A DNA stretch of 29,481 nt, taken from assembly GCA_023412195.1 (NCBI GenBank), contig JAEYNZ010000008.1:1-29481 (forward strand), read 5' to 3'. Shown piece after piece: positions 15,977 through 23,753 of this stretch. Both the position numbers and the translations under genes were made by a program. Each line of letters starts with the position of its first letter. Positions within the stretch are counted from its first letter, which is position 1. The notes beneath the pieces were generated by a model. It was given only the letters and a program-made list of their open reading frames with translations. It did no database searches and was not told the origin of the DNA. The stretch is from Bacteroidota bacterium (GTDB lineage: Bacteria; Bacteroidota; Bacteroidia; Bacteroidales; Prolixibacteraceae).

Positions 15977-17329
15977 GTGGAAGAATTAATAATTGCAGTA
16001 GAGGAATTTCAGGAACTGATTGATGCCCGTGACTGGAAAACAATCCGGAAGAAACTGGTAGATCTTGACCCTGCAGAGATTGCAGAATTAATTGAAACCT
16101 TCAAAAGAGAAGGAGACGACATCATTCTATTCAGATTATTACCCAGGGAGACAGCAAAGGAAACATTTTTCAGGCTGGATTATGACAAACAGGAAGAACT
16201 GTTAGAAGGTCTGGCCGACAGAAAACACCTTCTTGCAGAACTATTAAATGACCTGGCCCCTGATGACCGTACTGCACTTTTTGAAGAACTGCCCGGTCCG
16301 GTAACCCAGAGGCTGATCCAGCTTCTTTCGCCGGAGGAAAGAAGAATATCCATTCAGTTGCTGGGATACCCTGAAAGCAGCATAGGCCGCTTAATGACAC
16401 CTGATTATGTAGCTGTAAAGCCAGCAATGACAATTGAACAGGCACTTAACCATATCAGGCAGTTTGGGAAAGATTCCGAAACGCTGAATGTAGTGTATGT
16501 TGTTGATAACAACTGGAAGCTGATTGACGAAATCAGGCTGCGTGAAATACTGCTTGCAGAACCTGACCATACAATTGCCGACCTGATGGACAACCGGTTT
16601 GTTTCGCTGAATGTACTCGACGACCAGGAAAAAGCAATTAGCATCTTTCACGATTATGACAGGATCGCATTACCTGTTATTAATACGGAAGGTGTCCTGC
16701 TGGGTATTGTAACTTTCGATGATGTTATGGACGTAGAAGAAGAAGAAGCAACTGAAGACTTTCACAAGTTTGGATCGATTCAGGATCTGATCTTTAATCC
16801 ACTCAAAGCCAGAGTAACATTACTGTACCAAAAAAGAATTGTATGGCTGGTGGCCCTTGTATTTATGAATGTGTTCTCTGGAGCAGCATTAGCCCATTTT
16901 GGAAATGTTATTGAAGCAATGGTATCGCTGGTCTTCTTCCTCCCGCTTCTAATAGGCAGCGGAGGAAACGCCGGTGCACAGTCGGCCACCCTTATGATCC
17001 GCGCCCTGGCAACAGGCGATGTAGAGATAAAAGACTGGTTTACCCTGATGGGAAAAGAGCTGCTGGTTGCCCTGCTCCTTGGAATAACAATGGCTGCAGC
17101 CGTCGGACTGGTTGCCAGTTTCAGGTCGCCGGAAATTATAATTGTTGTGGGATTATCCATGGTATTTACTGTATTGGTAGGATGTATTCTTGGGCTTTCC
17201 CTGCCTTTTATTTTCACCATGCTGAAATTAGACCCGGCTACTGCAAGTGCCCCACTCATTACCTCCCTGGCTGATATTTCAGGAGTCTTTATATACTTTT
17301 CCATAGCCACATGGTATCTGGGAATGTAG
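15977..17329 (+). CDS. mgtE: Magnesium transporter MgtE
   Basis: This 450-residue inner-membrane magnesium channel/transporter has the usual three parts. The cytoplasmic N domain of superhelical repeats (about 1-130) includes LDPAEIAELIETF and LLNDLAPDDRTALFEELPG. A CBS pair (about 132-255) includes RLMTPDYVAVKP and ALPVINTEGVLLGIVTFDDV. A five-helix membrane domain runs from about 275, with the conserved pore stretch GSGGNAGAQSATLMIRALATGD and the final DISGVFIYFSIATWYL. The N and CBS domains close the pore at high cytosolic magnesium. The start is GTG at 15977, chosen because the MEELIIAVEEFQELI N-terminus aligns with the family. The long leader upstream probably adds a layer of control. 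Confidence 0.95.
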   Translation: MEELIIAVEEFQELIDARDWKTIRKKLVDLDPAEIAELIETFKREGDDIILFRLLPRETAKETFFRLDYDKQEELLEGLADRKHLLAELLNDLAPDDRTALFEELPGPVTQRLIQLLSPEERRISIQLLGYPESSIGRLMTPDYVAVKPAMTIEQALNHIRQFGKDSETLNVVYVVDNNWKLIDEIRLREILLAEPDHTIADLMDNRFVSLNVLDDQEKAISIFHDYDRIALPVINTEGVLLGIVTFDDVMDVEEEEATEDFHKFGSIQDLIFNPLKARVTLLYQKRIVWLVALVFMNVFSGAALAHFGNVIEAMVSLVFFLPLLIGSGGNAGAQSATLMIRALATGDVEIKDWFTLMGKELLVALLLGITMAAAVGLVASFRSPEIIIVVGLSMVFTVLVGCILGLSLPFIFTMLKLDPATASAPLITSLADISGVFIYFSIATWYLGM

Positions 17330-17346
17330 CTAAGACAAGGAAGCAG

Positions 17347-18090
17347 TTACATTAGTTGGAAGATATTCAGGAATAACATGATGCTGCCAATTGACATGAT
17401 TAAAGTACTGAGTATCCACCAGGTATTATTCAGTTGCTTCATTCCCGTTATACCTGAAACAATGGCAATTATACAACCTGCAACACTCAAATAATAAAGA
17501 AGTGAAGATTGATGAAGAAATTCAGGAAAGTAACTGTAAAAAGTTTTTCTGGCAAGGTAACTTTCAACAGTTGAATAAATATATATCCAAAGGAACTGCA
17601 TATATAGAGGTACCAATAAAAATATTCCTCCAATAATTACAATTGATTTCAATGTACCTGTTGAAAGGTGCGCTAAAGGACGGCTAAAGAACTCTGCTTT
17701 TTTTTCCGGATCTTTAAAACTGGCATTTAGATGAAATACAATAATCAATAAAACCAGATCTATTCCAGGTCGAATGAGGATAAAGATAACAGCATTGTAT
17801 ACGGATAAAATGAGAACCGGAATTATTCTAAAAAAAATATCAGCGACTAATGCCACATAACTTAAAGGTGCAGAGAATCTTTTCCCCAGCAGAAAAAAAA
17901 CACCTGCCATCAGAAAGAGCAGGTTAATAAACAAGGCAAGCTTTGGGGCATATATAAAATGCCAGGTGAATTCACGTGTATGGGAAGCGGGAAGTTCCGA
18001 AAACAGAAGATCTATATTACCAATAAGACCGGTACCTCCCATAAAGATGAGGAGGATGCCAACCAACTTTATCCAGGATTTGATTTTCAT
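17347..18090 (-). CDS. Hypothetical polytopic membrane protein
   Basis: I do not recognise this 247-residue protein. About six to seven hydrophobic segments are visible, near residues 7-27, 48-68, 72-92, 95-118, 148-170, 200-218 and 224-244. A hydrophilic loop, FKDPEKKAEFFSRPLAHLST, lies in the middle and the N-terminus is basic (MKIKSWIK), consistent with a cytoplasmic start. There are few charged residues inside the helices and no catalytic or transporter motif. It converges with mgtE, with 17 bases between the stops, so it is a separate transcription unit. Confidence 0.75.
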   Translation of the reverse strand: MKIKSWIKLVGILLIFMGGTGLIGNIDLLFSELPASHTREFTWHFIYAPKLALFINLLFLMAGVFFLLGKRFSAPLSYVALVADIFFRIIPVLILSVYNAVIFILIRPGIDLVLLIIVFHLNASFKDPEKKAEFFSRPLAHLSTGTLKSIVIIGGIFLLVPLYMQFLWIYIYSTVESYLARKTFYSYFPEFLHQSSLLYYLSVAGCIIAIVSGITGMKQLNNTWWILSTLIMSIGSIMLFLNIFQLM

Positions 18091-18340
18091 GTTTAGCTAA
18101 ATTTGTAACTTTTACCAATTTCCCAATTAAATTGTACAAAAATACCTTGCACATCTTTGGCTGATTCAGTTAGCGCATCTCAGTAATTTTTAAAAGTGGT
18201 GATGGCAAAATACAGAAAATAATCCTTGGAGTTCATTTTATGTATCAGAAATATAAATTGTACCCAATGAATTATCCTGTTGCCGTCAATAGAGGATATC
18301 TATATTAAATTATTGAATGCAGCACCCTGAAGTAATTTTT

Positions 18341-18348
18341 TATCTTTA
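18341..18348 (+). promoter_or_regulatory. Near-consensus -7 element before the thioredoxin-fold gene
   Basis: TATCTTTA differs from TAnnTTTG only in the last base and lies 17 bases before the ATG. The rest of 18091-18340 shows no feature I can support. Confidence 0.3.
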
Positions 18349-18365
18349 CGCAAAATCTTATTCAG

Positions 18366-18827
18366 ATGAGCAGACAAAACCTTCCGGTAATTCTTTCAGC
18401 ACTATTGGTAGTGATGCTGCTTATTGCATATTTTAAGAAAGATAACCTGAATGACTTTATCTCGAAAAAAATGATAGAATCAGCAGGGTATGAATCCAGG
18501 TTAACCGGTCAGCAGTGGGTTGATTCGCTATTCAACTATACAAAGAACAAAAATGATTTTGATTTTACACTTCTTCAGTTTAAATCATCGGGATGTACCC
18601 TCTGCAAACAAATGGAACCTGAACTTGAAACATTGAAAAAGGACAGGTCTGCCAATATTAATGTAGCTGTAATAAATATAATGAACCCAAACAGCCAGCA
18701 GGTGATGAAACACTTTGGAATTACGGCTGTCCCCACCCACCTCATTCTGGACAAGGAAGGAAAGGAAATCTTCAGGAAGTATGGGTTCATACCCGCTTCT
18801 GAATTAAAATTGCAACTCAAACTATAA
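18366..18827 (+). CDS. Membrane-anchored thioredoxin-fold protein
   Basis: This 153-residue protein has an N-terminal membrane anchor or uncleaved signal (about 5-23, LPVILSALLVVMLLIAYF) and a thioredoxin-like domain from about residue 60. The redox motif is Cys77-Thr-Leu-Cys80 in FKSSGCTLCKQMEPEL. The cis-proline is in GITAVPTHLILDKEGKEIF. This is the layout of an extracytoplasmic thiol-disulfide protein, either a reductant or a disulfide carrier. The CTLC pair is unlike the CGPC of thioredoxin, so its redox potential cannot be inferred. It is monocistronic and convergent with the pseudouridine synthase gene. Confidence 0.85.
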   Translation: MSRQNLPVILSALLVVMLLIAYFKKDNLNDFISKKMIESAGYESRLTGQQWVDSLFNYTKNKNDFDFTLLQFKSSGCTLCKQMEPELETLKKDRSANINVAVINIMNPNSQQVMKHFGITAVPTHLILDKEGKEIFRKYGFIPASELKLQLKL

Positions 18828-18842
18828 TCGATTTTATTCAGC

Positions 18843-19754
18843 TCAGAAGACTCTCATGAAGGCTTTGGGAATCTTTGTTTCAAAATTCATCTTGCTGCCC
18901 GTTACAGGATGGATAAAAGAAAGCTGCTGTGCATGAAGGCCCAGCCTTTTCATCGGACTGGTTACAGCACCATATTTCTTATCACCCACAATGCTGTGAC
19001 CCATTTCCTGCATGTGAATCCTGATCTGGTTTTTCCTGCCGGTTTCAAGGTTTACTTTCAACAAGGAGTAGGAATCATTTTGCCTGACAACTGAATAATG
19101 TGTAACTGCTTTTTGCCCTTTTCCAGGATATTGTGAAGAGTGCATAGTATAATTTTTATCTTCCCAAAGATATGATGTAATTACACCTTCCTGCTGTTCT
19201 ACCACTCCCTCCACCACAGCAACATAAGTTCTCTCGAGTATGGTATCGTTCCAAAACTCCTGTAACCGGTCTTTTATTTCTTCATTTTTGGCAAATATCA
19301 TTAACCCGGATGTCTCGCGGTCGAGACGGTGTACAATGAAAATTTTGTTCTGAGGATCCTGTTTTTTTACATGCCGGCTCAGTAAACTGTAAGCAGTGGC
19401 CCGCTTCTCGCTTTCTGTTGCCATTGAAAGCAAACCTGCTGCCTTATCAATTACAATGATATGCTGGTCCTCATATATGATTGAATATTCTTTGAAACTT
19501 TGCTCCGGTGACACACGGTTGGTGCTGATTTCAACTCTCTGCCCCGGAACCAGTGGATGATTGAACTGCGTAACAGGCTTACCATCAACAAAAATCTGTT
19601 TATATCCCAGTAAAGCTTTAATATTATTCCTGCTTTTGTGAGGCAACTGTTTCAGGAGAAACTCCAGTAAAAAAGTGCTCTCAGTTACCTGAAAGCCCGG
19701 CATTTTCTGACTGCCCGAAGGTTGCTTATTAATTTTGCTGCCACTGTTATCCAT
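18843..19754 (-). CDS. RluA-family pseudouridine synthase with S4 domain
   Basis: This 303-residue cytoplasmic enzyme isomerises uridine to pseudouridine in rRNA or tRNA. An S4-like RNA-binding domain covers about 25-80 (LEFLLKQLPHKSRNNIKALL, then VDGKPV). The catalytic domain follows from about 88, with the active-site Asp145 in VHRLDRETSGLMIFAK. Other family motifs are YSVVRQNDSYSLLKVNLETG and RKNQIRIHMQEMGHSIVGDK. The specific target nucleotide cannot be told from the sequence. A TAnnTTTG promoter match lies just upstream on the minus strand. Confidence 0.93.
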   Translation of the reverse strand: MDNSGSKINKQPSGSQKMPGFQVTESTFLLEFLLKQLPHKSRNNIKALLGYKQIFVDGKPVTQFNHPLVPGQRVEISTNRVSPEQSFKEYSIIYEDQHIIVIDKAAGLLSMATESEKRATAYSLLSRHVKKQDPQNKIFIVHRLDRETSGLMIFAKNEEIKDRLQEFWNDTILERTYVAVVEGVVEQQEGVITSYLWEDKNYTMHSSQYPGKGQKAVTHYSVVRQNDSYSLLKVNLETGRKNQIRIHMQEMGHSIVGDKKYGAVTSPMKRLGLHAQQLSFIHPVTGSKMNFETKIPKAFMRVF

Positions 19755-19777
19755 TCAAATCATATTATTAAATCCTG

Positions 19778-19785
19778 CAAAAATA
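19778..19785 (-). promoter_or_regulatory. Candidate -7 element for the pseudouridine synthase gene
   Basis: On the minus strand the bases read TATTTTTG, an exact TAnnTTTG match, 23 bases upstream of the ATG. The -33 region (TTTATTTA) is only weakly similar to TTTG. Confidence 0.4.
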
Positions 19786-19839
19786 CTTCATTTATCCTTC
19801 ATAAATAAATAAACATGAAGGATTCACAGCATTGATCAA

Positions 19840-19847
19840 TAACTTTG
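19840..19847 (+). promoter_or_regulatory. Candidate -7 element for the rhodanese gene
   Basis: TAACTTTG matches TAnnTTTG. It lies downstream of the possible TTG start at 19832 and upstream of the ATG at 19901, so it favours the ATG as the true start. Confidence 0.4.
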
Positions 19848-19900
19848 GCCTTCTTGTCTGTTATTACAATACGTCATTCTGTTTAAAAGAAAAAATTGAA

Positions 19901-20278
19901 ATGAAGACCACAGATAACCTAACATTACAGGATTTTCATCTTTCAGGAGTTAAGCATATCCTGCCTGAAGATGCCATGGAAGCACATAAAAACAAGGAAG
20001 CAATCCTGATTGACGTAAGGGCAAATTATGAACTATCAGCTGCTCAGATTCCGGATGTGCTTAATTTTCCAATGCAGGGAATCTCAGGTTGGATAGCGGG
20101 GCTGACTAAAGAGCAGAACATGATTTTCTTTTGCAACAAGGGGATCAGAAGTGCCCATGTTGTAAATTTTCTTCTGCATGAAGGATATACCGGAGCATTG
20201 AACATGGATGGAGGTATATCTGCATGGAAAGGCAGAAACCTTCCCTATCTTGAATTTGGTCAGCTCCGTAATATTTAG
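19901..20278 (+). CDS. Rhodanese-like sulfurtransferase
   Basis: This 125-residue single-domain rhodanese has the CH2A-like LIDVRANYELSAAQIP segment and the active-site loop FFCNKGIRSAHV with Cys78 as the sulfane carrier. It ends with the family's typical GGISAWKGRNLPY. Such proteins transfer or detoxify sulfane sulfur. The frame is open upstream to a TTG at 19832, but ATG at 19901 (MKTTDNLTLQDF) is chosen because a promoter match lies between the two and the extra 23 residues do not look like rhodanese. It lies just before the arsenic operon but has a 155-base gap with a strong promoter after it, so a functional link is possible but unproven. Confidence 0.88.
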   Translation: MKTTDNLTLQDFHLSGVKHILPEDAMEAHKNKEAILIDVRANYELSAAQIPDVLNFPMQGISGWIAGLTKEQNMIFFCNKGIRSAHVVNFLLHEGYTGALNMDGGISAWKGRNLPYLEFGQLRNI

Positions 20279-20346
20279 CCAAATCTTACCCTCTGTATAA
20301 CTTTCCAATTAAGTATAAGATATACCAGTATTTTCCTGAAGTAATT

Positions 20347-20377
20347 TTTGAGAATATAATTTATTGTCGTATGTTTG
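20347..20377 (+). promoter_or_regulatory. Promoter of the arsenic-resistance operon
   Basis: TTTG (20347-20350), a 19-base spacer and TATGTTTG (20370-20377) fit the Bacteroidota -33/-7 consensus in sequence and spacing. The message would start near 20384, about 50 nt before arsR. The -7 surroundings (GTCGTATGTTTGCGTC) carry an imperfect GTCG...CGTC dyad and resemble the other arsR promoter, so the ArsR operator probably overlaps it. Confidence 0.6.
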
Positions 20378-20433
20378 CGTCATTAGACTCAAAATATATT
20401 ATTTAGTTCAGAAAAAATTAGACAGGCAATCAG

Positions 20434-20781
20434 ATGAACAAATCAGAACATTTTAACGATAACCTACAGGAACTTGCCCGGTTTGCCAAAGCAATTGCCC
20501 ACCCTGCAAGACTTGCAATTCTGCAATATTTAGCCGAAACAAGGACCTGCATCTCTGGTGATATTTCAGATAGCCTGCCATTGAGCCGTTCAACTGTATC
20601 CCAGCATCTAAAGGAATTAAGAGATATCGGATTGATACAGGGCACTATTGAAGGGCTTAAAATAAATTACTGTTTAAGTCAACCTGTGATCAGGATTTAT
20701 CTTGAAATGTTGAATGCCTTTTTTGAACCCATGCATTCTGCATCAAATATATGTAAAACCAAAACAGATTCTATTAAATAA
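20434..20781 (+). CDS. arsR: ArsR-family arsenic-responsive repressor
   Basis: This 115-residue winged-helix repressor is the first gene of the ars operon and is presumed to block it until As(III) binds. Helices begin at ELARFAKAIAHPARLAILQY and the recognition helix is in LSRSTVSQHLKELRDIGLIQ. It lacks the classical CxCxxC of enterobacterial ArsR. The candidate ligands are Cys39 (RTCISGD), Cys80 (INYC) and Cys107 in a C-terminal tail absent from the 15209 paralogue. A split three-cysteine site is plausible, because ArsR proteins have evolved such sites repeatedly. Nine bases separate it from the DUF1573 gene. Confidence 0.92.
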   Translation: MNKSEHFNDNLQELARFAKAIAHPARLAILQYLAETRTCISGDISDSLPLSRSTVSQHLKELRDIGLIQGTIEGLKINYCLSQPVIRIYLEMLNAFFEPMHSASNICKTKTDSIK

Positions 20782-20790
20782 TTTAACTCA

Positions 20791-21186
20791 ATGAAAATGA
20801 AAAGAATAATTTTTGTCCTTGCTTTAATCAGTGTTTTTACTTTCAGTTTACAGGCACAACAATCCACACCTGTAACGAATGATTCCATTGTATTCAACCA
20901 AATTGTTCATGATTATGGAACAATAGAAAAAGGAAGTGATGGTACTTCAATTTTCACATTTACAAACAAGGGACAAAAGCCTTTGATATTAAGCAACGTT
21001 AGGGCATCCTGCGGATGTACGGTTCCCGAGTGGCCTAAACAGCCTGTTGCACCGGGTGAAACAGGTGAAATAAAAGTAAGATACAACACAAATATTGCCG
21101 GCAATTTCAACAAAACAATAACCGTGAGTTCAAATGCGGCAAATTCAACAGTAACCTTGAGGGTCAGGGGAAATGTAACCCAATGA
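20791..21186 (+). CDS. DUF1573 secreted protein in the ars operon
   Basis: This 131-residue protein has a clear signal peptide (about 1-22, MKMKRIIFVLALISVFTFSL then QAQ) and one DUF1573 Ig-like beta domain. Hallmarks are VHDYGTIEKGSDGTSIFTFT, NKGQKPLILSNV, the ASCGCTVPEWPKQPVAPGE stretch and the IKVRYNT strand. Such proteins are abundant in Bacteroidota and their function is unknown. The SCGC pair (Cys74, Cys76) would face the periplasm and could be a disulfide or a soft-metal site. Its place between arsR and acr3, on the same strand with short gaps, suggests coexpression with arsenite export. Confidence 0.88.
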   Translation: MKMKRIIFVLALISVFTFSLQAQQSTPVTNDSIVFNQIVHDYGTIEKGSDGTSIFTFTNKGQKPLILSNVRASCGCTVPEWPKQPVAPGETGEIKVRYNTNIAGNFNKTITVSSNAANSTVTLRVRGNVTQ

Positions 21187-21232
21187 CCGACCTCCTGTAA
21201 AAAACAACAAGAATCCGTTAAATTTACGCCCT

Positions 21233-22300
21233 ATGCAGAAGAATGATTCTGTATTAGAAATGGTGCTACCCGACCAACCTGAAAAGACGATCGGTTTTTT
21301 TGAAAAATATCTTACAATATGGGTAGCACTTGGAATTTTCGCTGGCATCATACTTGGCCATTTAGCCGGTGACAGCATAAATGTTATCAGCAGGATGGAA
21401 ATTGCCAAAGTAAATATACCAGTAGCTATCCTCATCTGGCTGATGATCTACCCTATGATGCTGCAGATCGATTTCAGCAGCATCAGGAAAATTGGTAAAA
21501 AGCCGCGTGGAGTGGTATGGACAGTCATTATTAACTGGCTCATCAAGCCTTTTACGATGGCTTTCTTTGCCTGGATATTCTTCACAAAGCTTTATTCAGC
21601 CTGGATTGATCCCGATCTGGCCGGTGAATACATCGCCGGGGCGATCATTCTTGGTGCGGCTCCCTGTACGGCAATGGTGTTTGTATGGTCCTATTTGTCG
21701 GGTGGTGATCCGAACTACACCCTGGTACAGGTTTCAGTGAACGATTTGATTATCCTTGTGACTTTTATTCCCATTGTAGGGCTTTTATTAGGTATCACCG
21801 ATGTGGTTATTCCATATGATACCCTGGTTGCAAGTGTGCTAATATTTGTTGTAGTACCACTTGTAGCCGGAGTATTAACCCAGCGTTTGCTGATCAGGTC
21901 AAAAGGAGAAGAATGGTTTAAAAATGAATTTCTTCCAAAATTCAAACCTGTAAGTATAGTGGCTTTGCTTGTCACACTGATTTTATTGTTTGCTTTTCAG
22001 GGCCAGAATATTACAAACAATCCTTTAATCATTTTACTGGCTGCCATACCTCTGGTCTTTCAAACTTATTTCATCTTTTTTTTAGCGTGGTACGGAGGAA
22101 AAAAGATGAAGCTAAATTACCAGATATGTGCACCTGCAGCCATGATCGGTGCCAGCAATTTCTTTGAGCTGGCAGTAGCCGTTGCCATTGCATTGTTCGG
22201 ATTACAGTCACCTGCAGCCCTGGTAACTGTAGTCGGAGTACTTGTGGAGGTTCCGGTTATGCTTTCGCTTGTGGCTTTTGCCAACAAAAAAAAATATTAA
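21233..22300 (+). CDS. acr3: Arsenite efflux transporter Acr3
   Basis: This 355-residue inner-membrane antiporter of about ten helices exports arsenite using the proton motive force. It is an Acr3/BART protein rather than ArsB. Signatures are LTIWVALGIFAGIILGHLAG, YPMMLQIDFSSI, and the essential-cysteine helix GAAPCTAMVFVWSYLSGGDP with Cys145. The late ASNFFELAVAVAIALFG and GVLVEVPVMLSLV segments contain the conserved Glu. Length is normal. It takes arsenite produced by the downstream ArsC. The 46-base gap from the DUF1573 gene contains no obvious promoter. Confidence 0.96.
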   Translation: MQKNDSVLEMVLPDQPEKTIGFFEKYLTIWVALGIFAGIILGHLAGDSINVISRMEIAKVNIPVAILIWLMIYPMMLQIDFSSIRKIGKKPRGVVWTVIINWLIKPFTMAFFAWIFFTKLYSAWIDPDLAGEYIAGAIILGAAPCTAMVFVWSYLSGGDPNYTLVQVSVNDLIILVTFIPIVGLLLGITDVVIPYDTLVASVLIFVVVPLVAGVLTQRLLIRSKGEEWFKNEFLPKFKPVSIVALLVTLILLFAFQGQNITNNPLIILLAAIPLVFQTYFIFFLAWYGGKKMKLNYQICAPAAMIGASNFFELAVAVAIALFGLQSPAALVTVVGVLVEVPVMLSLVAFANKKKY

Positions 22301-22337
22301 TGTACCTGATTGTTATAGTAAATAATTGAATATACTG

Positions 22338-22772
22338 ATGACGATGAAAATATTGATTTTATGCACAGGCAACAGCTGCCGCAGTCAGATGGCTCACGGC
22401 TTCCTGAAATCATTCGACCCCAGGCTGGAAGTGTCATCTGCCGGAACAGAAGCTTCAGGCGTTTTAAACCATAAAGCCGTTGAAGTAATGATGGAAGCAG
22501 GAATTGACATTAGCCTGCATATATCCGACTCTGTTCATAAATACCTTGATGAAGAATGGGATTATGTTATTACAGTTTGTGGTGGGGCGAACGAAAATTG
22601 TCCTGCCTTCTTCGGAAAAGTTAAAAACAGGCTTCATATTGGGTTCGATGACCCTTCTCACGCCACAGGCACCCCTGAATTTATTGAAAGCGAGTATTAC
22701 AGGGTACGGGATGAAATCAGAGAAGCATTTTTAAAATTATACGAGGAAAATATAAAACCCCAATTGAAATGA
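22338..22772 (+). CDS. arsC: Arsenate reductase, thioredoxin-coupled (LMW-phosphatase fold)
   Basis: This protein of about 144 residues reduces arsenate to arsenite in the cytoplasm. The P-loop ILCTGNSCRSQMAHGFL has nucleophile Cys9. The second and third redox cysteines are Cys81 and Cys88 in VCGGANENCPAFF, the pattern of the thioredoxin-linked Staphylococcus type. The general acid Asp is in FDDPSHATGTPEF. A TTG at 22326 would extend the frame by four residues, and an ATG at 22344 would shorten it by two and start exactly at MKILILCTGN; both ATGs are plausible. Its stop overlaps the arsM start (ATGA), showing translational coupling. Confidence 0.95.
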   Translation: MTMKILILCTGNSCRSQMAHGFLKSFDPRLEVSSAGTEASGVLNHKAVEVMMEAGIDISLHISDSVHKYLDEEWDYVITVCGGANENCPAFFGKVKNRLHIGFDDPSHATGTPEFIESEYYRVRDEIREAFLKLYEENIKPQLK

Positions 22773-23569
22773 AACCAGCAAGTATTAAAGAGACGGTAAA
22801 AAAGAAATACAGTTTAATCGCCCGAAATAATTCACACAGCCAGGGATGCTGCGGGCCTTCCTCATGCTGCGGAGAACTCGAATTCAGTATGATTGGAGAT
22901 GAATACCTTCACATTGAAGGTTATGTGCAAGATGCAGATTTAGGACTGGGATGTGGACTGCCAACAGAATTCTCAGGAATTAAAAGGGGCGATGACGTCC
23001 TTGACCTTGGATCCGGGACAGGAAACGACTGCTTTATAGCACAACGGCTTACTGGTATGGAAGGAAGTGTAACCGGCATCGACTTCTCTGAAGATATGCT
23101 CAAAAAAGCAAACCTGAACCTTGAAAAAACTGGTTTTAAAAATATAAAATTTATACAGGGTGACATTGAGGAACTACCCCTCCCCTCCTCTGCATTTGAT
23201 GTGGTTATCAGCAATTGTGTACTTAACCTTGTACCTGACAAAATGAAGGCTTTCTCTGAAATCTACAGAGTACTCAGACAGAAAGGCCACTTTTGCATTT
23301 CAGATGTGGTGTTGTCTGGGAATCTTCCTTCAGGATTGAAAGAAGCTGCCGAAATGTATGCCGGATGTGTTTCTGGAGCAATGCCTAAAGATGATTACCT
23401 GAAGATCATAAAAAAGCAGGGATTTAAAAACATCATAATCAGAAAGGAAAAACCTGTTATCATTCCGGATGAAGTGCTTTCATCCTATCTTTCAGATCAG
23501 GAGAAAATAACCTTCAAAAACTCCGGAACAGGTATCTTCAGCATCACTGTAACAGCTGAAAAAAACTAA
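22769..23569 (+). CDS. arsM: Arsenite S-adenosylmethionine methyltransferase
   Basis: This 266-residue cytoplasmic enzyme methylates As(III) to mono- and dimethyl forms. The SAM-binding motif is VLDLGSGTGNDCF (about 77-89), followed by the acidic GIDFSEDM and the GDIEELPLPS loop. The three conserved arsenic-binding cysteines appear as Cys62 (LGLGCGLPTEF), Cys150 (ISNCVLNLVPDK) and Cys200 (YAGCVSGAMP). An N-terminal cysteine cluster (CCGPSSCC, 27-34) is also common in the family. The start overlaps the arsC stop. It is the last gene of the operon, followed by 184 AT-rich bases with TetR-like operators. Confidence 0.95.
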   Translation: MKPASIKETVKKKYSLIARNNSHSQGCCGPSSCCGELEFSMIGDEYLHIEGYVQDADLGLGCGLPTEFSGIKRGDDVLDLGSGTGNDCFIAQRLTGMEGSVTGIDFSEDMLKKANLNLEKTGFKNIKFIQGDIEELPLPSSAFDVVISNCVLNLVPDKMKAFSEIYRVLRQKGHFCISDVVLSGNLPSGLKEAAEMYAGCVSGAMPKDDYLKIIKKQGFKNIIIRKEKPVIIPDEVLSSYLSDQEKITFKNSGTGIFSITVTAEKN

Positions 23570-23650
23570 ACTTGATTTCAATTGAACTGATTGTTTAAAC
23601 GAAATTAATATTCGGCTAATAAAAAGCAGATAATATATTAATTATCAAAA

Positions 23651-23743
23651 TTAACTAAATGGTTAAATTTTATAGTTAAAATATTTTACCAGTAAATTTC
23701 ATATGCTTACCTTTAACCAACTGGTTTAAATAAATAGTTAAAA
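23651..23743. promoter_or_regulatory. Cluster of palindromic operator candidates before tetR
   Basis: Within 93 bases lie TTAACTAAATGGTTAA (23651-23666), TTTACCAGTAAA (23685-23696) and TTTAACCAACTGGTTTAAA (23712-23730). TAGTTAAAA also occurs twice (23673-23681 and 23735-23743), as inverted half-sites of the first. The AACCAACTGGTT core is typical of TetR/AcrR operators. They occupy the region in which the promoter of the efflux operon must lie, so autorepression is likely. A further dyad GATAAT...ATTATC sits at 23629-23646. Confidence 0.55.
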
Positions 23744-23753
23744 ACAATAGCAT

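Noticed and set aside
16780..17310. 176-codon minus-strand ORF inside mgtE
   Set aside because: It is antisense to the conserved membrane domain of MgtE; the composition is that of a shadow frame.
18091..18365. Small gene or ncRNA between the membrane protein and the thioredoxin-fold gene
   Set aside because: Stops are frequent in all frames and no stable stem was found beyond a near-consensus promoter.
19832..19900. TTG-initiated N-terminal extension of the rhodanese
   Set aside because: It starts upstream of the promoter match at 19840-19847 and adds residues unlike the family.
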